A stretch of DNA of 64,000 nucleotides from Saprospiraceae bacterium (lineage in GTDB: Bacteria > Bacteroidota > Bacteroidia > Chitinophagales > Saprospiraceae), in the NCBI GenBank assembly GCA_020628645.1, contig JAHDES010000003.1, positions 208,026 through 272,025 on the forward strand, in the 5' to 3' direction. The notes under the pieces were generated by a model. The model did no database searches. It saw only the letters and a program-made list of their open reading frames with translations, and had not been told where the DNA came from. The translations under genes and the position numbers were made by a program. Each line of letters opens with the position of its first letter. Position 1 is the stretch's first letter. This document shows positions 44,860 through 52,577 of the stretch, one piece after another.

Positions 44860-46431
44860 ATGACGCGTTTTTATTTCTTTATTTTATTTTTCTCATCTTT
44901 TTCTCTTTTCGCTCAAGACTCGCTTTCGCTCAATGTTGATTCTTTAGCAGTTTTCAATCGAGGAGATGAGCGATATTCTGGTTGTTGGGCGTATGTCGAT
45001 TCATTAGGTAAAGAATATGCTTTAGTTGGTGCAAAATCAGGAACAGCCGTTTATGCTATAGATGATGTAACAATGATGGAAGAGGTGGGTTTTGTAGAAG
45101 GTCCCTCCTCCAATTGGCGCGAAATTACCGTTCTTGGGCATCATGCTTATGTTACTACAGAAGGTACAGGTGAAAATGATGGTTTACAAGTAATTGATTT
45201 ATCTCTTTTACCCGATAGTATTATTTTAGATACCGCCTATACGACCACATTTACAAGAGGACACATTTTACAACGCGATATTTATTCGGATTCGTCCTAC
45301 ATCTATATCAATGGTACAGATTCTACGCGTGGGGTGCATATTTTAGATGTTTCTATACCCAATGCTCCTGTAGAAGTAGGTTTATATGAACCGGGGTATT
45401 ACATTCATGATTGCCATGTACGTGGAGATCGTTTGTATGCTTGTGCCTTTAGTGAAGCAAAAATTGATATTTTAGATATTTCTGATAAAAGCAATCCTAC
45501 TTTAATTACCTCTATTGATGATCCTGGGGGGAATACGCATTCTGCTTGGACTACTGAAGATGGCAATTATCTTTATGTAGCAGATGAACGTGATGGTTTG
45601 CCTGCACGCGTATGGGATATTAGCGATGAAGAAAATATTACAGAAGTGACCACCTTTACTTCTAATATTGAAAGTTTGGTGCATAATCCCTATATCTTAG
45701 GAGATTACTGTTTTATTTCGCACAATACAGAAGGCTTGCGCGTTTATGATATTACTGATCCAGAAGTGCCTGTAGAAGTTGGGTTTTATGATACTTACCG
45801 AGATTCGAGTGGAGGATTTGCAGGTTTATGGTCGGCATGTCCTTATTTCCCATCTGGAAAAATTATTGGCGGTGATCGACATAAGGGTTTATTTGTATGG
45901 GTCTTTAATAATACCCAAGCAGGTCGATTTTATGGTATTGTGCAAGATTCAATTACTGCTTCACCCATTTTTAATGCACAAATCGTTTTCCAAGAAATAG
46001 ATACTTTAACAAGTACATTGGAGGGAATATTTAAAGGGGGAGGATTAGCAGGAATGTATACTTTAGAAATAAGTGCCTCTGGCTATGTAACTAAAACAAT
46101 TAATATTCAATTAGAAGAAGGTAAGAGTATCTCGCCTATTATAGAATTATCTCCTTTGGGGGTATCCACTGAATCTCCTATTGCTTCTATTCCTAAAATC
46201 ACTGTTGCACCTAATCCTTTTTCTGCTCAAACGCAGATTTTAATTAATAATGCTGCTGCTGCAAAAAAGTGGCAGTTGGTGAATACGAGTGGACAAATTT
46301 GCAAAGAAGGGAGTATTCATTCTATCAATTGGGTAATTGATAGAACTAATTTAGTAAAGGGCGTTTATTTTTTACAAATACTTAATAAAGATGGAACAGT
46401 TTTAAATCAACAAAAATTGATTTTACAATAA
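44860..46431 (+). CDS. Choice-of-anchor B (LVIVD repeat) protein with T9SS sorting domain
   Basis: A 523-residue exported protein. Signal peptide 1-19 ('SSFSLFAQDSL'), a seven-bladed LVIVD-type propeller (about 30-350) with repeats such as 'GVHILDVSIPNAPVEVGLY', 'KIDILDISDKSNP' and 'GLRVYDITDPEVPVEVGFYD', then a carboxypeptidase-regulatory-like segment (about 360-430) and a C-terminal type A T9SS domain (about 445-523, 'KITVAPNPFSAQTQILIN'). Members of the choice-of-anchor B family carry different surface anchors in different phyla; binding partners are unknown. It is co-directional and 4 bp from the subtilase gene, so it may be its substrate, partner or co-exported cargo. Confidence 0.9.
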   Translation: MTRFYFFILFFSSFSLFAQDSLSLNVDSLAVFNRGDERYSGCWAYVDSLGKEYALVGAKSGTAVYAIDDVTMMEEVGFVEGPSSNWREITVLGHHAYVTTEGTGENDGLQVIDLSLLPDSIILDTAYTTTFTRGHILQRDIYSDSSYIYINGTDSTRGVHILDVSIPNAPVEVGLYEPGYYIHDCHVRGDRLYACAFSEAKIDILDISDKSNPTLITSIDDPGGNTHSAWTTEDGNYLYVADERDGLPARVWDISDEENITEVTTFTSNIESLVHNPYILGDYCFISHNTEGLRVYDITDPEVPVEVGFYDTYRDSSGGFAGLWSACPYFPSGKIIGGDRHKGLFVWVFNNTQAGRFYGIVQDSITASPIFNAQIVFQEIDTLTSTLEGIFKGGGLAGMYTLEISASGYVTKTINIQLEEGKSISPIIELSPLGVSTESPIASIPKITVAPNPFSAQTQILINNAAAAKKWQLVNTSGQICKEGSIHSINWVIDRTNLVKGVYFLQILNKDGTVLNQQKLILQ

Positions 46432-46443
46432 AGAGTTTGATCT

Positions 46444-47358
46444 TTAAATCTTCCGATTGATCAAATCTTTTAGTGCCTCCACAATTTCAGGAAATTGAAA
46501 ATTAAAACCTGTAGCTTCCATTTTTTTAGATGAAACATGAGTACTCGTTAAAACAGCATCTGCCATTTCGCCCATTGCCAAGCGTAAACCAAAAGCAGGT
46601 GCTGGAAGGATAATTGCTTTTTGATTTTTTGCTTTTGGAATGGCATATACAATATCTTTATTGGGTAATGCTTGTGGCCCTACTCCATTATAAATTCCAA
46701 CTACTTCTTCTTTTTCAATAGCATGAATAAACATTCGACAAACATCGTCAATGTGAATCCAAGAATAAATAGCACTCCCATCTCCAAAATATGCCCCTGT
46801 TCGAATATTAAAGGACAAAAGCATTTTTTCTAATGCTCCTCCTTGTGTGGATAATACAATACCTATACGAATAATGGCAGTAGGAATAGTAGTTGAACTT
46901 GCTAAATCATGAATAGATTGTTCCCAAAGCACACAACTCTCTGCTAAAAAGCCCTTGTCTCCAGCAGAAGAATCTTCAGTCAACACTTCATTTCCTCGAT
47001 CTCCATAAAAGCCAATGGCTGCTGAAGCAATAAATTTCTTTGGTTTTTTAATTGTAGAAAATGCCTTTTGCAAAAGCGCATTACCATTGACTCGACTATC
47101 AATAATAAGTTGTTTGCGCGCTTTTGTCCAATGACGATCGGCTACGCCAGCACCTGCTAAATTAATAACATAATCTGCCTGTTGGATCGCTTCTTCACTT
47201 ATCGTTTGCGCATTAATATCCCATGCATAGGCAGGATATTGTGCCTTCAAATTTTCTTTTCGACTTAAATGAATTACGGTATAGCCTTTTTCAGAGAGTA
47301 AGAAACTCAGTCTTTTTCCTATTAATCCTGTTCCACCAGCAATAAGTACAGTTGCCAT
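46444..47358 (-). CDS. TIGR01777-family SDR epimerase-like protein (YfcH-type)
   Basis: A 304-residue NAD(P)-binding protein. The Rossmann loop is 'VLIAGGTGLIGKRLSFLL' (4-21), with 'YVINLAGAGVADRHWTKARK', 'IASAAIGFYGDRGNEVLTE', 'YSWIHIDDVCRMFIHAIEKE' and the C-terminal DUF1731 ('GFNFQFPEIVEALKDLI'). No biochemical activity has been proved for the family. The Ser-Tyr-Lys catalytic residues are partly recognisable ('AAIGFYGDRG'). It is transcribed alone and faces the LVIVD gene with 12 bp between stop codons. Confidence 0.93.
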   Translation of the reverse strand: MATVLIAGGTGLIGKRLSFLLSEKGYTVIHLSRKENLKAQYPAYAWDINAQTISEEAIQQADYVINLAGAGVADRHWTKARKQLIIDSRVNGNALLQKAFSTIKKPKKFIASAAIGFYGDRGNEVLTEDSSAGDKGFLAESCVLWEQSIHDLASSTTIPTAIIRIGIVLSTQGGALEKMLLSFNIRTGAYFGDGSAIYSWIHIDDVCRMFIHAIEKEEVVGIYNGVGPQALPNKDIVYAIPKAKNQKAIILPAPAFGLRLAMGEMADAVLTSTHVSSKKMEATGFNFQFPEIVEALKDLINRKI

Positions 47359-47457
47359 TAGATGTATTTTTAAAAGAAAACAGGAAAAAGATCGCTTTGT
47401 TTGAGAAATGTTAATTAATCAACAACCATATAAAATAATTCATCAAATTTCACCTTA

Positions 47458-47510
47458 CGAGTTAGGAAACTCGATAGATACACTTAGGAGAAGTTAAGAA
47501 ACTTCTCCTA
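47458..47510. repeat. Two tandem perfect hairpins in an intergenic region
   Basis: CGAGTT/AACTCG (47458-47473) with an AGGA loop, then TAGGAGAAGTT/AACTTCTCCTA (47485-47510) with a 4-nt AAGA loop. They lie between the sortilin-like gene and the SDR gene, both on the minus strand, without a following T run, so they are probably not a simple terminator. The rest of the 47359-47593 gap shows nothing else. Confidence 0.6.
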
Positions 47511-47593
47511 TCAAGGTCAATTTGAATTTTAGTTCAAAAAAAATCATAAAATACTGTTGAAAAGCCCCTTATTAAATTGATTTTTTGGACAAT

Positions 47594-50164
47594 TTACTTT
47601 ATTACGATAAAGGACTTAGTCAAGGTGTATTTCTCCAATTCAAAATGACAAAAATATTGTCCAGCCACCCATTCTTTTACAGGAATAAGATGATTCTGCT
47701 GCGGATTACTATTTAAATTATTAATAGTATGTACTATTTTTCCTTCTAGATTAAAGATGCGAATTGAAGTCAGTTTTTCTTGTTTTAGTTCAATAGATAA
47801 ATTGATAAAGTCTGTTGTGGGATTTGGAAAAACCTTAATGACTGCAATTTGTGGATCTAATTCTTGAGTAGCTACTGACATGTCTTCTTGTTCGATTAAA
47901 TCACGCTGAAAAGCCCCATTTCCATGTGTTGCTACACGTAATTTTCGATTGCTTGGTGATATTTTTAAATCAAATACCAAAACTGCAGGAGGTAATCCAT
48001 CTTGAAATGCTTCCCAAGTTGCACCACCATCAGTTGAAACAAAAATTCCTATATCATTGCCTACATAGATATGACCTGAATTGTATGGATCAACAATGAC
48101 AGCATTAGTCGGAACATCGGGTAAATCGCCTGATATATCTTGCCAAGAAGATCCATAATTTTGGGTTTTAAAAACGTGACTTGTTTCAAAACCTGAAAAA
48201 ACGACATAAGCTGTTGCCTCATCATTGGGATCAACGGTTACATCTGTTGGATAACGATCAGGAAGATTTTGAGTGATATTTGCCCATGTTACTCCTCCAT
48301 TTAGGGTAACAAAAATATTTCCTCTAGTATCAACTGGAGCTGTTCCTACATAAACGACATTATCATTGGAGGGGGCGACTTCCATACAAAAAGCAGGATT
48401 GCCATCTAAAACAGCACCGCTATTAGTAGGCTGCCAAAAATCACCTTGATTTGTCGATTTATAAATACGTTCTGCACCTGCATATAAAATCCTTGGGTCA
48501 TTTTGTGCTACTACATAAGGTGCGATGAATGCTACATTTTCATTCCCTATATCTGGCGAAATGAAAAAGGGAAAATTTTGTCCTCCATCTTGTGAACGGG
48601 CAATATTTAAAAATTGTGAAGAGGCATACACCATATTATCATTTTGTACATTGATTCCTGTCCAAGAACCATCTCCTCCAACTTTGGTTTGCCATGTTTT
48701 ATCTCCATTCCAGATAATGGTATTGTTATCCTGTAATCCACCTAAAGCAAGTGTAGAATCTTGATAGGAATTTGAAAAACCATTATAAAATTGAACGGAT
48801 TGATAACGACCATTACGTCCATGATAAGTCAAACCACCATTTTCCGATTCTGAAATGCCACCATCTGATGCCACAAATACCCGATTGGGGTCAGTAGGAT
48901 GATAAATCACATCATGAGCATCCGAATGAACATAATCTGAGTTGCCGTCTGGTCCACCAATTTCAGGATTAGAAAAGCCTGTGCCACCAGAAGTAATTCT
49001 TGTTAGGGTTTCACCTGCATTGGTAGAACGCCACACTTCTATTCCTACACAAGTTATAACATCTGGATTATTCGGACTCACGGCGACATCATGTGCAAAC
49101 CAACCTTGCCATCTAGAGTAATCAATTGTATTTTTTAATTCCCAATCACCCAATCCAAAATTTTCATTTCGTACTAACCAAGTAGCACCATCATCAAACC
49201 AAAATCCATTTCCTATACTTGCATAGACAATATCGGGATTGGAAGGCGCGTAAGCCAATTGTATTTTCCCTTGAAAGTTAGGATTGACACCTAGAGGAAC
49301 TATAGGTATCCAATTCAAACCACCATCATGTGTATAATACATCCCTTGATTTTCACTACCTAAATTTCCACAACCCACTAAAATACGATCAGGTTCATTC
49401 GGATGAATAATTAAGTCCATTACCATTGGATTATCCAGTACTTGATTCCAATTTGCACCAGCATCTATTGATTTATAGACACCATGTGTAGTTCCTGCAT
49501 AAACGATATCAGGATTTTGAGGATGAACTTCTACCGACCAGATACCTCTATTTTGAGCATATGACCAATCTAAGCTTTTTGTCCATGTTGTTCCACCGTC
49601 TGTTGATTTTAATACACCAATTCCATAGGTTCCTCTCGTTCGACGATCAGCTGCACCTGTACCTGCTTGTACATAATTGTAAACCTCTCCTGTACCAATG
49701 TACATTGTCATGGAATCATTAGCTGCAAAAGCAATACTACTAACCGCTAAAACAGGTAAATCAATATCCACTCGCTCCCAAGCATTTACTCCTTTTCCAG
49801 CAGTATAGCTCCGCCATAATCCACCACTTGCTGATCCAGCATAAAGCGTATTAGGATTTTGAGGATTGAACACCAATGCTAGCGTACGCCCTGCCCGATT
49901 ATGGGGACCCATAGATTCCCAAGGGTCAGTATTTGATTTTGTTTTTTCTTCCTCCATCATAGGCTTCACTTTTTTCCAAGCAGCAAAATGTGCTTTATCA
50001 GGCATTTGCGTATTGGGGTACGTACGTGCATGTCCAAGCATATTTAATGCTTCATAAGCTGCTGAAGGGCTTTTATCTTTTCTTTGTAATTCTTCTTTAA
50101 GTGATTGGCAATTTGAAAAAATTAAACAGATAAAAACGAATAAAAATAAATAGTACTTTTTCAT
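47594..50164 (-). CDS. Sortilin/BNR-repeat propeller protein with T9SS sorting domain
   Basis: An 856-residue exported protein. The signal peptide has an apparent lipobox ('LIFSNCQS', Cys19), followed by a helical leader (about 20-80) and two BNR/VPS10-like propellers with many Asp-box motifs ('STDGGTTWTKS', 'SIDAGANWNQV', 'THDGGLNWIP', 'STDGGATWEAF'). The C-terminus (about 765-856, 'IAVIKVFPNPTTDFINLSIE') is a type A T9SS sorting domain. This resembles Bacteroidota VPS10-domain surface proteins that are often annotated as glycosyl hydrolases without evidence. A lipoprotein-like Cys together with a T9SS domain is odd. Catalytic residues of sialidases are not evident. Confidence 0.9.
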   Translation of the reverse strand: MKKYYLFLFVFICLIFSNCQSLKEELQRKDKSPSAAYEALNMLGHARTYPNTQMPDKAHFAAWKKVKPMMEEEKTKSNTDPWESMGPHNRAGRTLALVFNPQNPNTLYAGSASGGLWRSYTAGKGVNAWERVDIDLPVLAVSSIAFAANDSMTMYIGTGEVYNYVQAGTGAADRRTRGTYGIGVLKSTDGGTTWTKSLDWSYAQNRGIWSVEVHPQNPDIVYAGTTHGVYKSIDAGANWNQVLDNPMVMDLIIHPNEPDRILVGCGNLGSENQGMYYTHDGGLNWIPIVPLGVNPNFQGKIQLAYAPSNPDIVYASIGNGFWFDDGATWLVRNENFGLGDWELKNTIDYSRWQGWFAHDVAVSPNNPDVITCVGIEVWRSTNAGETLTRITSGGTGFSNPEIGGPDGNSDYVHSDAHDVIYHPTDPNRVFVASDGGISESENGGLTYHGRNGRYQSVQFYNGFSNSYQDSTLALGGLQDNNTIIWNGDKTWQTKVGGDGSWTGINVQNDNMVYASSQFLNIARSQDGGQNFPFFISPDIGNENVAFIAPYVVAQNDPRILYAGAERIYKSTNQGDFWQPTNSGAVLDGNPAFCMEVAPSNDNVVYVGTAPVDTRGNIFVTLNGGVTWANITQNLPDRYPTDVTVDPNDEATAYVVFSGFETSHVFKTQNYGSSWQDISGDLPDVPTNAVIVDPYNSGHIYVGNDIGIFVSTDGGATWEAFQDGLPPAVLVFDLKISPSNRKLRVATHGNGAFQRDLIEQEDMSVATQELDPQIAVIKVFPNPTTDFINLSIELKQEKLTSIRIFNLEGKIVHTINNLNSNPQQNHLIPVKEWVAGQYFCHFELEKYTLTKSFIVIK

Positions 50165-50196
50165 ATTTAGGATAGTATTGGTGGAAAAAAGTTTTT

Positions 50197-50204
50197 CAAA
50201 AATA
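50197..50204 (-). promoter_or_regulatory. -7 box of the sortilin-like gene promoter
   Basis: TATTTTTG on the minus strand, 33 bp before the ATG at 50164, matching TAnnTTTG. Confidence 0.5.
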
Positions 50205-50348
50205 CAAATTTACAATACTAGCTAGATAGGTCTTAGAGATATAAATCGCTAGTAGTTGACAAATGAGAGGACAATCTCAAATTCAGGTATTTATACGTAG
50301 TTAAAAAACTGAGTAAAAAGTCTGTTAAAACCAAGTAAGAAATAGTGC

Positions 50349-50356
50349 TATCTTTG
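50349..50356 (+). promoter_or_regulatory. -7 box of the NADAR gene promoter
   Basis: TATCTTTG, 40 bp before the ATG at 50396. Confidence 0.5.
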
Positions 50357-50395
50357 AGCTATTCTTTTTTATCAAACCCTTAAAAATAAAACCTC

Positions 50396-51556
50396 ATGGG
50401 AAAATTTATTAATTTTTATCTTCCTTATCAAACTCCTCAAGGGCATTCCGTTCCAAATAAAATTCAAGCCACGCAAATTTTAGACAAAGCGCGTCAATTA
50501 ATTAGTCAAGGTGTAAAAGGAGTTGCAATTACGTATTCAGCTAATTTTGGACAAACTGAAAAAATTAGAGCAACTTATGCTAGTGGTGGCTGGGACACCC
50601 ATACCTCTGGAGCTAATCAAGCTGATGTAATGCGCAATATGGAATCTTTGATGGGTAATCAATATAGTGATCTACAACGAGTAATGGAGATAGCACCTAT
50701 CACGACTATGACCTATACTGATTATGGTGGAAAAACGCATTTAGAAGTAGTGCAAAATGATTTGGAACATATCAAAAATTTAATCCTAAAAGGATGGTAT
50801 GTTTTAGGTTGGATGAATCAAAATTCAAAACCACATTATGCTGTAGGGGGAGGTGTAGCTCATTTAACGCCCAGAATAAACGTACTCATTCAATCCACGC
50901 TTTCAAAATATGCTGCTGAATATGGCACTGTATTAAGTAGCCCAAACACTTATTCCTTATCTACTCCTCAACCTCAAACTGTAACGATTAATAATCAATC
51001 TTATAATTTAGTGGCCTTCTATTATCCCGGATATAATGAACCTTGGGATAATGTATATCAAGCACCATTTCTTGGAAATTTCTATGATTGCCAATTTTCG
51101 GTGACCATCAATTCTATAACGGCTACTTTTCATAATGCTGAAGCTGCCTTTCAATGTACAAAATGGTGGAATGATGCCAATGCAAGAACACAATTTGAAA
51201 ATGCCAAAACAGGAGCAGAAGCCTTTCATATTAAAAAGCAGTTGTCTAATCCTGACTACTCTTATGCGGGTTTAGGACGTGAAGGAGCCATGATGACGGT
51301 ATTACAACAGAAATTTAATCTGCCAGCTTTCAAAACTGGATTATTGGCAACAGGCAATGCTTATTTATTAGAACATAATGCTAAAGCTGGTCGAGACCGT
51401 CATTGGAGCGATAATAATGATGGAACTGGTTTGAATATGTTGGGCATTACTTTAATGGAAATACGAGCTGCTTTAGGCGGCGCAAATGCTCCACAAGGAA
51501 ATTACACAGTGGCAGATTTTACACAGCGAGTACTTTCTACGGCTCCTGCTACTTAA
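50396..51556 (+). CDS. NADAR (YbiA/DUF1768) domain protein with unrecognised N-terminal domain
   Basis: A 386-residue cytoplasmic protein. The C-terminal part (about 203-370) is a NADAR domain: 'FLGNFYDCQFSVTI', 'FHNAEAAFQCTKWWND', 'FHIKKQLSNPDY' and 'RDRHWSDNNDGTGLNMLG' with 'ITLMEIRAAL', matching the family pattern F-x-N-F, E-x-x-F-Q, and G-x-N-x-L-G-x-x-L-M-x-x-R. NADAR proteins hydrolyse N-glycosidic bonds of ADP-ribosylated or related nucleotide substrates and can act as antitoxins to DarT-type toxins; YbiA acts on riboflavin pathway intermediates. Residues 1-190 form a mixed alpha/beta domain I do not recognise ('GVKGVAITYSANFGQTEKIR', 'WYVLGWMNQNSKPHYAVGGG'). No DarT or other ADP-ribosyltransferase is adjacent. 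The domain call is firm, the substrate unknown. Confidence 0.85.
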   Translation: MGKFINFYLPYQTPQGHSVPNKIQATQILDKARQLISQGVKGVAITYSANFGQTEKIRATYASGGWDTHTSGANQADVMRNMESLMGNQYSDLQRVMEIAPITTMTYTDYGGKTHLEVVQNDLEHIKNLILKGWYVLGWMNQNSKPHYAVGGGVAHLTPRINVLIQSTLSKYAAEYGTVLSSPNTYSLSTPQPQTVTINNQSYNLVAFYYPGYNEPWDNVYQAPFLGNFYDCQFSVTINSITATFHNAEAAFQCTKWWNDANARTQFENAKTGAEAFHIKKQLSNPDYSYAGLGREGAMMTVLQQKFNLPAFKTGLLATGNAYLLEHNAKAGRDRHWSDNNDGTGLNMLGITLMEIRAALGGANAPQGNYTVADFTQRVLSTAPAT

Positions 51557-51557
51557 T

Positions 51558-52466
51558 CTAATGAATGATCTTTATCGCTTTGGGGATAATTCTTATGTTA
51601 ACAGGAGTTGTCCCCAAATATTCCCCATCTGCTTCCAAATAGTTTGGCGTAGGTGCTGTAATATTTATTTCCTCCGTTTGAAATGTTTCTGCTAAAGAAT
51701 GTTGATCGAGTTTACCATTAAAAAGAGATGGAATACTCGCTAAAGCTCGCCATTTAGACATTTTTTTAACTAATGTAACAGAAAATAATCCATTATTCGC
51801 TTCTCCATAAGGTACTAACTGCATGCCTCCTCCTGAAAATTTAGCAATACCAATATTAATCAAATAAAAGGCATTAGTAATGTCTCGTTCATTTACAAAA
51901 ACAGTCACTAGAGTTGGCTGGTAGGTAAATAACAGTCGTACTGCTTCGTACAAATAAAGCCATTTACTTTTTACAGCAGATGGCGTTTCGTGAATCACCT
52001 TACCTACATAGCCATCATATGCCATACCCGCTACATTGATGAAATAATGTGTTTTGGAACTCTTTTCGTCTTGATATTCTATTTTTCCAATATCGTGAAA
52101 ATGAGTATTTGCAGTTTTAACTTTCTGTATCCAAGGAATGATTTTTCTAGGAATTTGTTGTGTCTTAATCCAATCGTTTCCCGTTCCGAGTGGCAAAATA
52201 AAATGAGTGATCTCAGAAGTAGCAATAAAAGATTGTTGCATCGTGCCATTAATCACTTCATGAAGTGTTCCATCTCCGCCTACAGCGATGATTGTTCGAT
52301 AACCTTTTTGAATAGCCTCTTGACAAAGAATCGTTGCATGCCCTTTATGTTGTGTATAATCAAAATCAATATTACCCAATTCCTTTTTTAAAAGAGGAAG
52401 GTATTGTTCCCATTTTTGACGAGCTTTACCTTGTTGTGCGACAGGATTGACGATGAAGTAATACAT
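51558..52466 (-). CDS. Diacylglycerol kinase family lipid kinase (YegS-type)
   Basis: A 302-residue kinase of the DAGK catalytic family. The nucleotide motif 'IAVGGDGTLHEVINGTM' (about 79-95) and 'FILPLGTGNDW' (about 107-117) are intact, with the C-terminal 'EINITAPTPNYLEADGEYLG' including the conserved D-G-E. It phosphorylates lipids such as diacylglycerol or related alcohols; the specific substrate is unknown. It is convergent with the NADAR gene, the stop codons being nearly adjacent, and divergent from the GH3 gene. Confidence 0.93.
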   Translation of the reverse strand: MYYFIVNPVAQQGKARQKWEQYLPLLKKELGNIDFDYTQHKGHATILCQEAIQKGYRTIIAVGGDGTLHEVINGTMQQSFIATSEITHFILPLGTGNDWIKTQQIPRKIIPWIQKVKTANTHFHDIGKIEYQDEKSSKTHYFINVAGMAYDGYVGKVIHETPSAVKSKWLYLYEAVRLLFTYQPTLVTVFVNERDITNAFYLINIGIAKFSGGGMQLVPYGEANNGLFSVTLVKKMSKWRALASIPSLFNGKLDQHSLAETFQTEEINITAPTPNYLEADGEYLGTTPVNIRIIPKAIKIIH

Positions 52467-52577
52467 GTTTGATCTTTAAAAAGAAGAAAGATAAGATAAA
52501 CTCTTCTATTGCTCTATTTTTTTATGTGAATATAGCTTTAACGTTTACCTTTATAGCTTAAAATTGACGCTTTCGCT

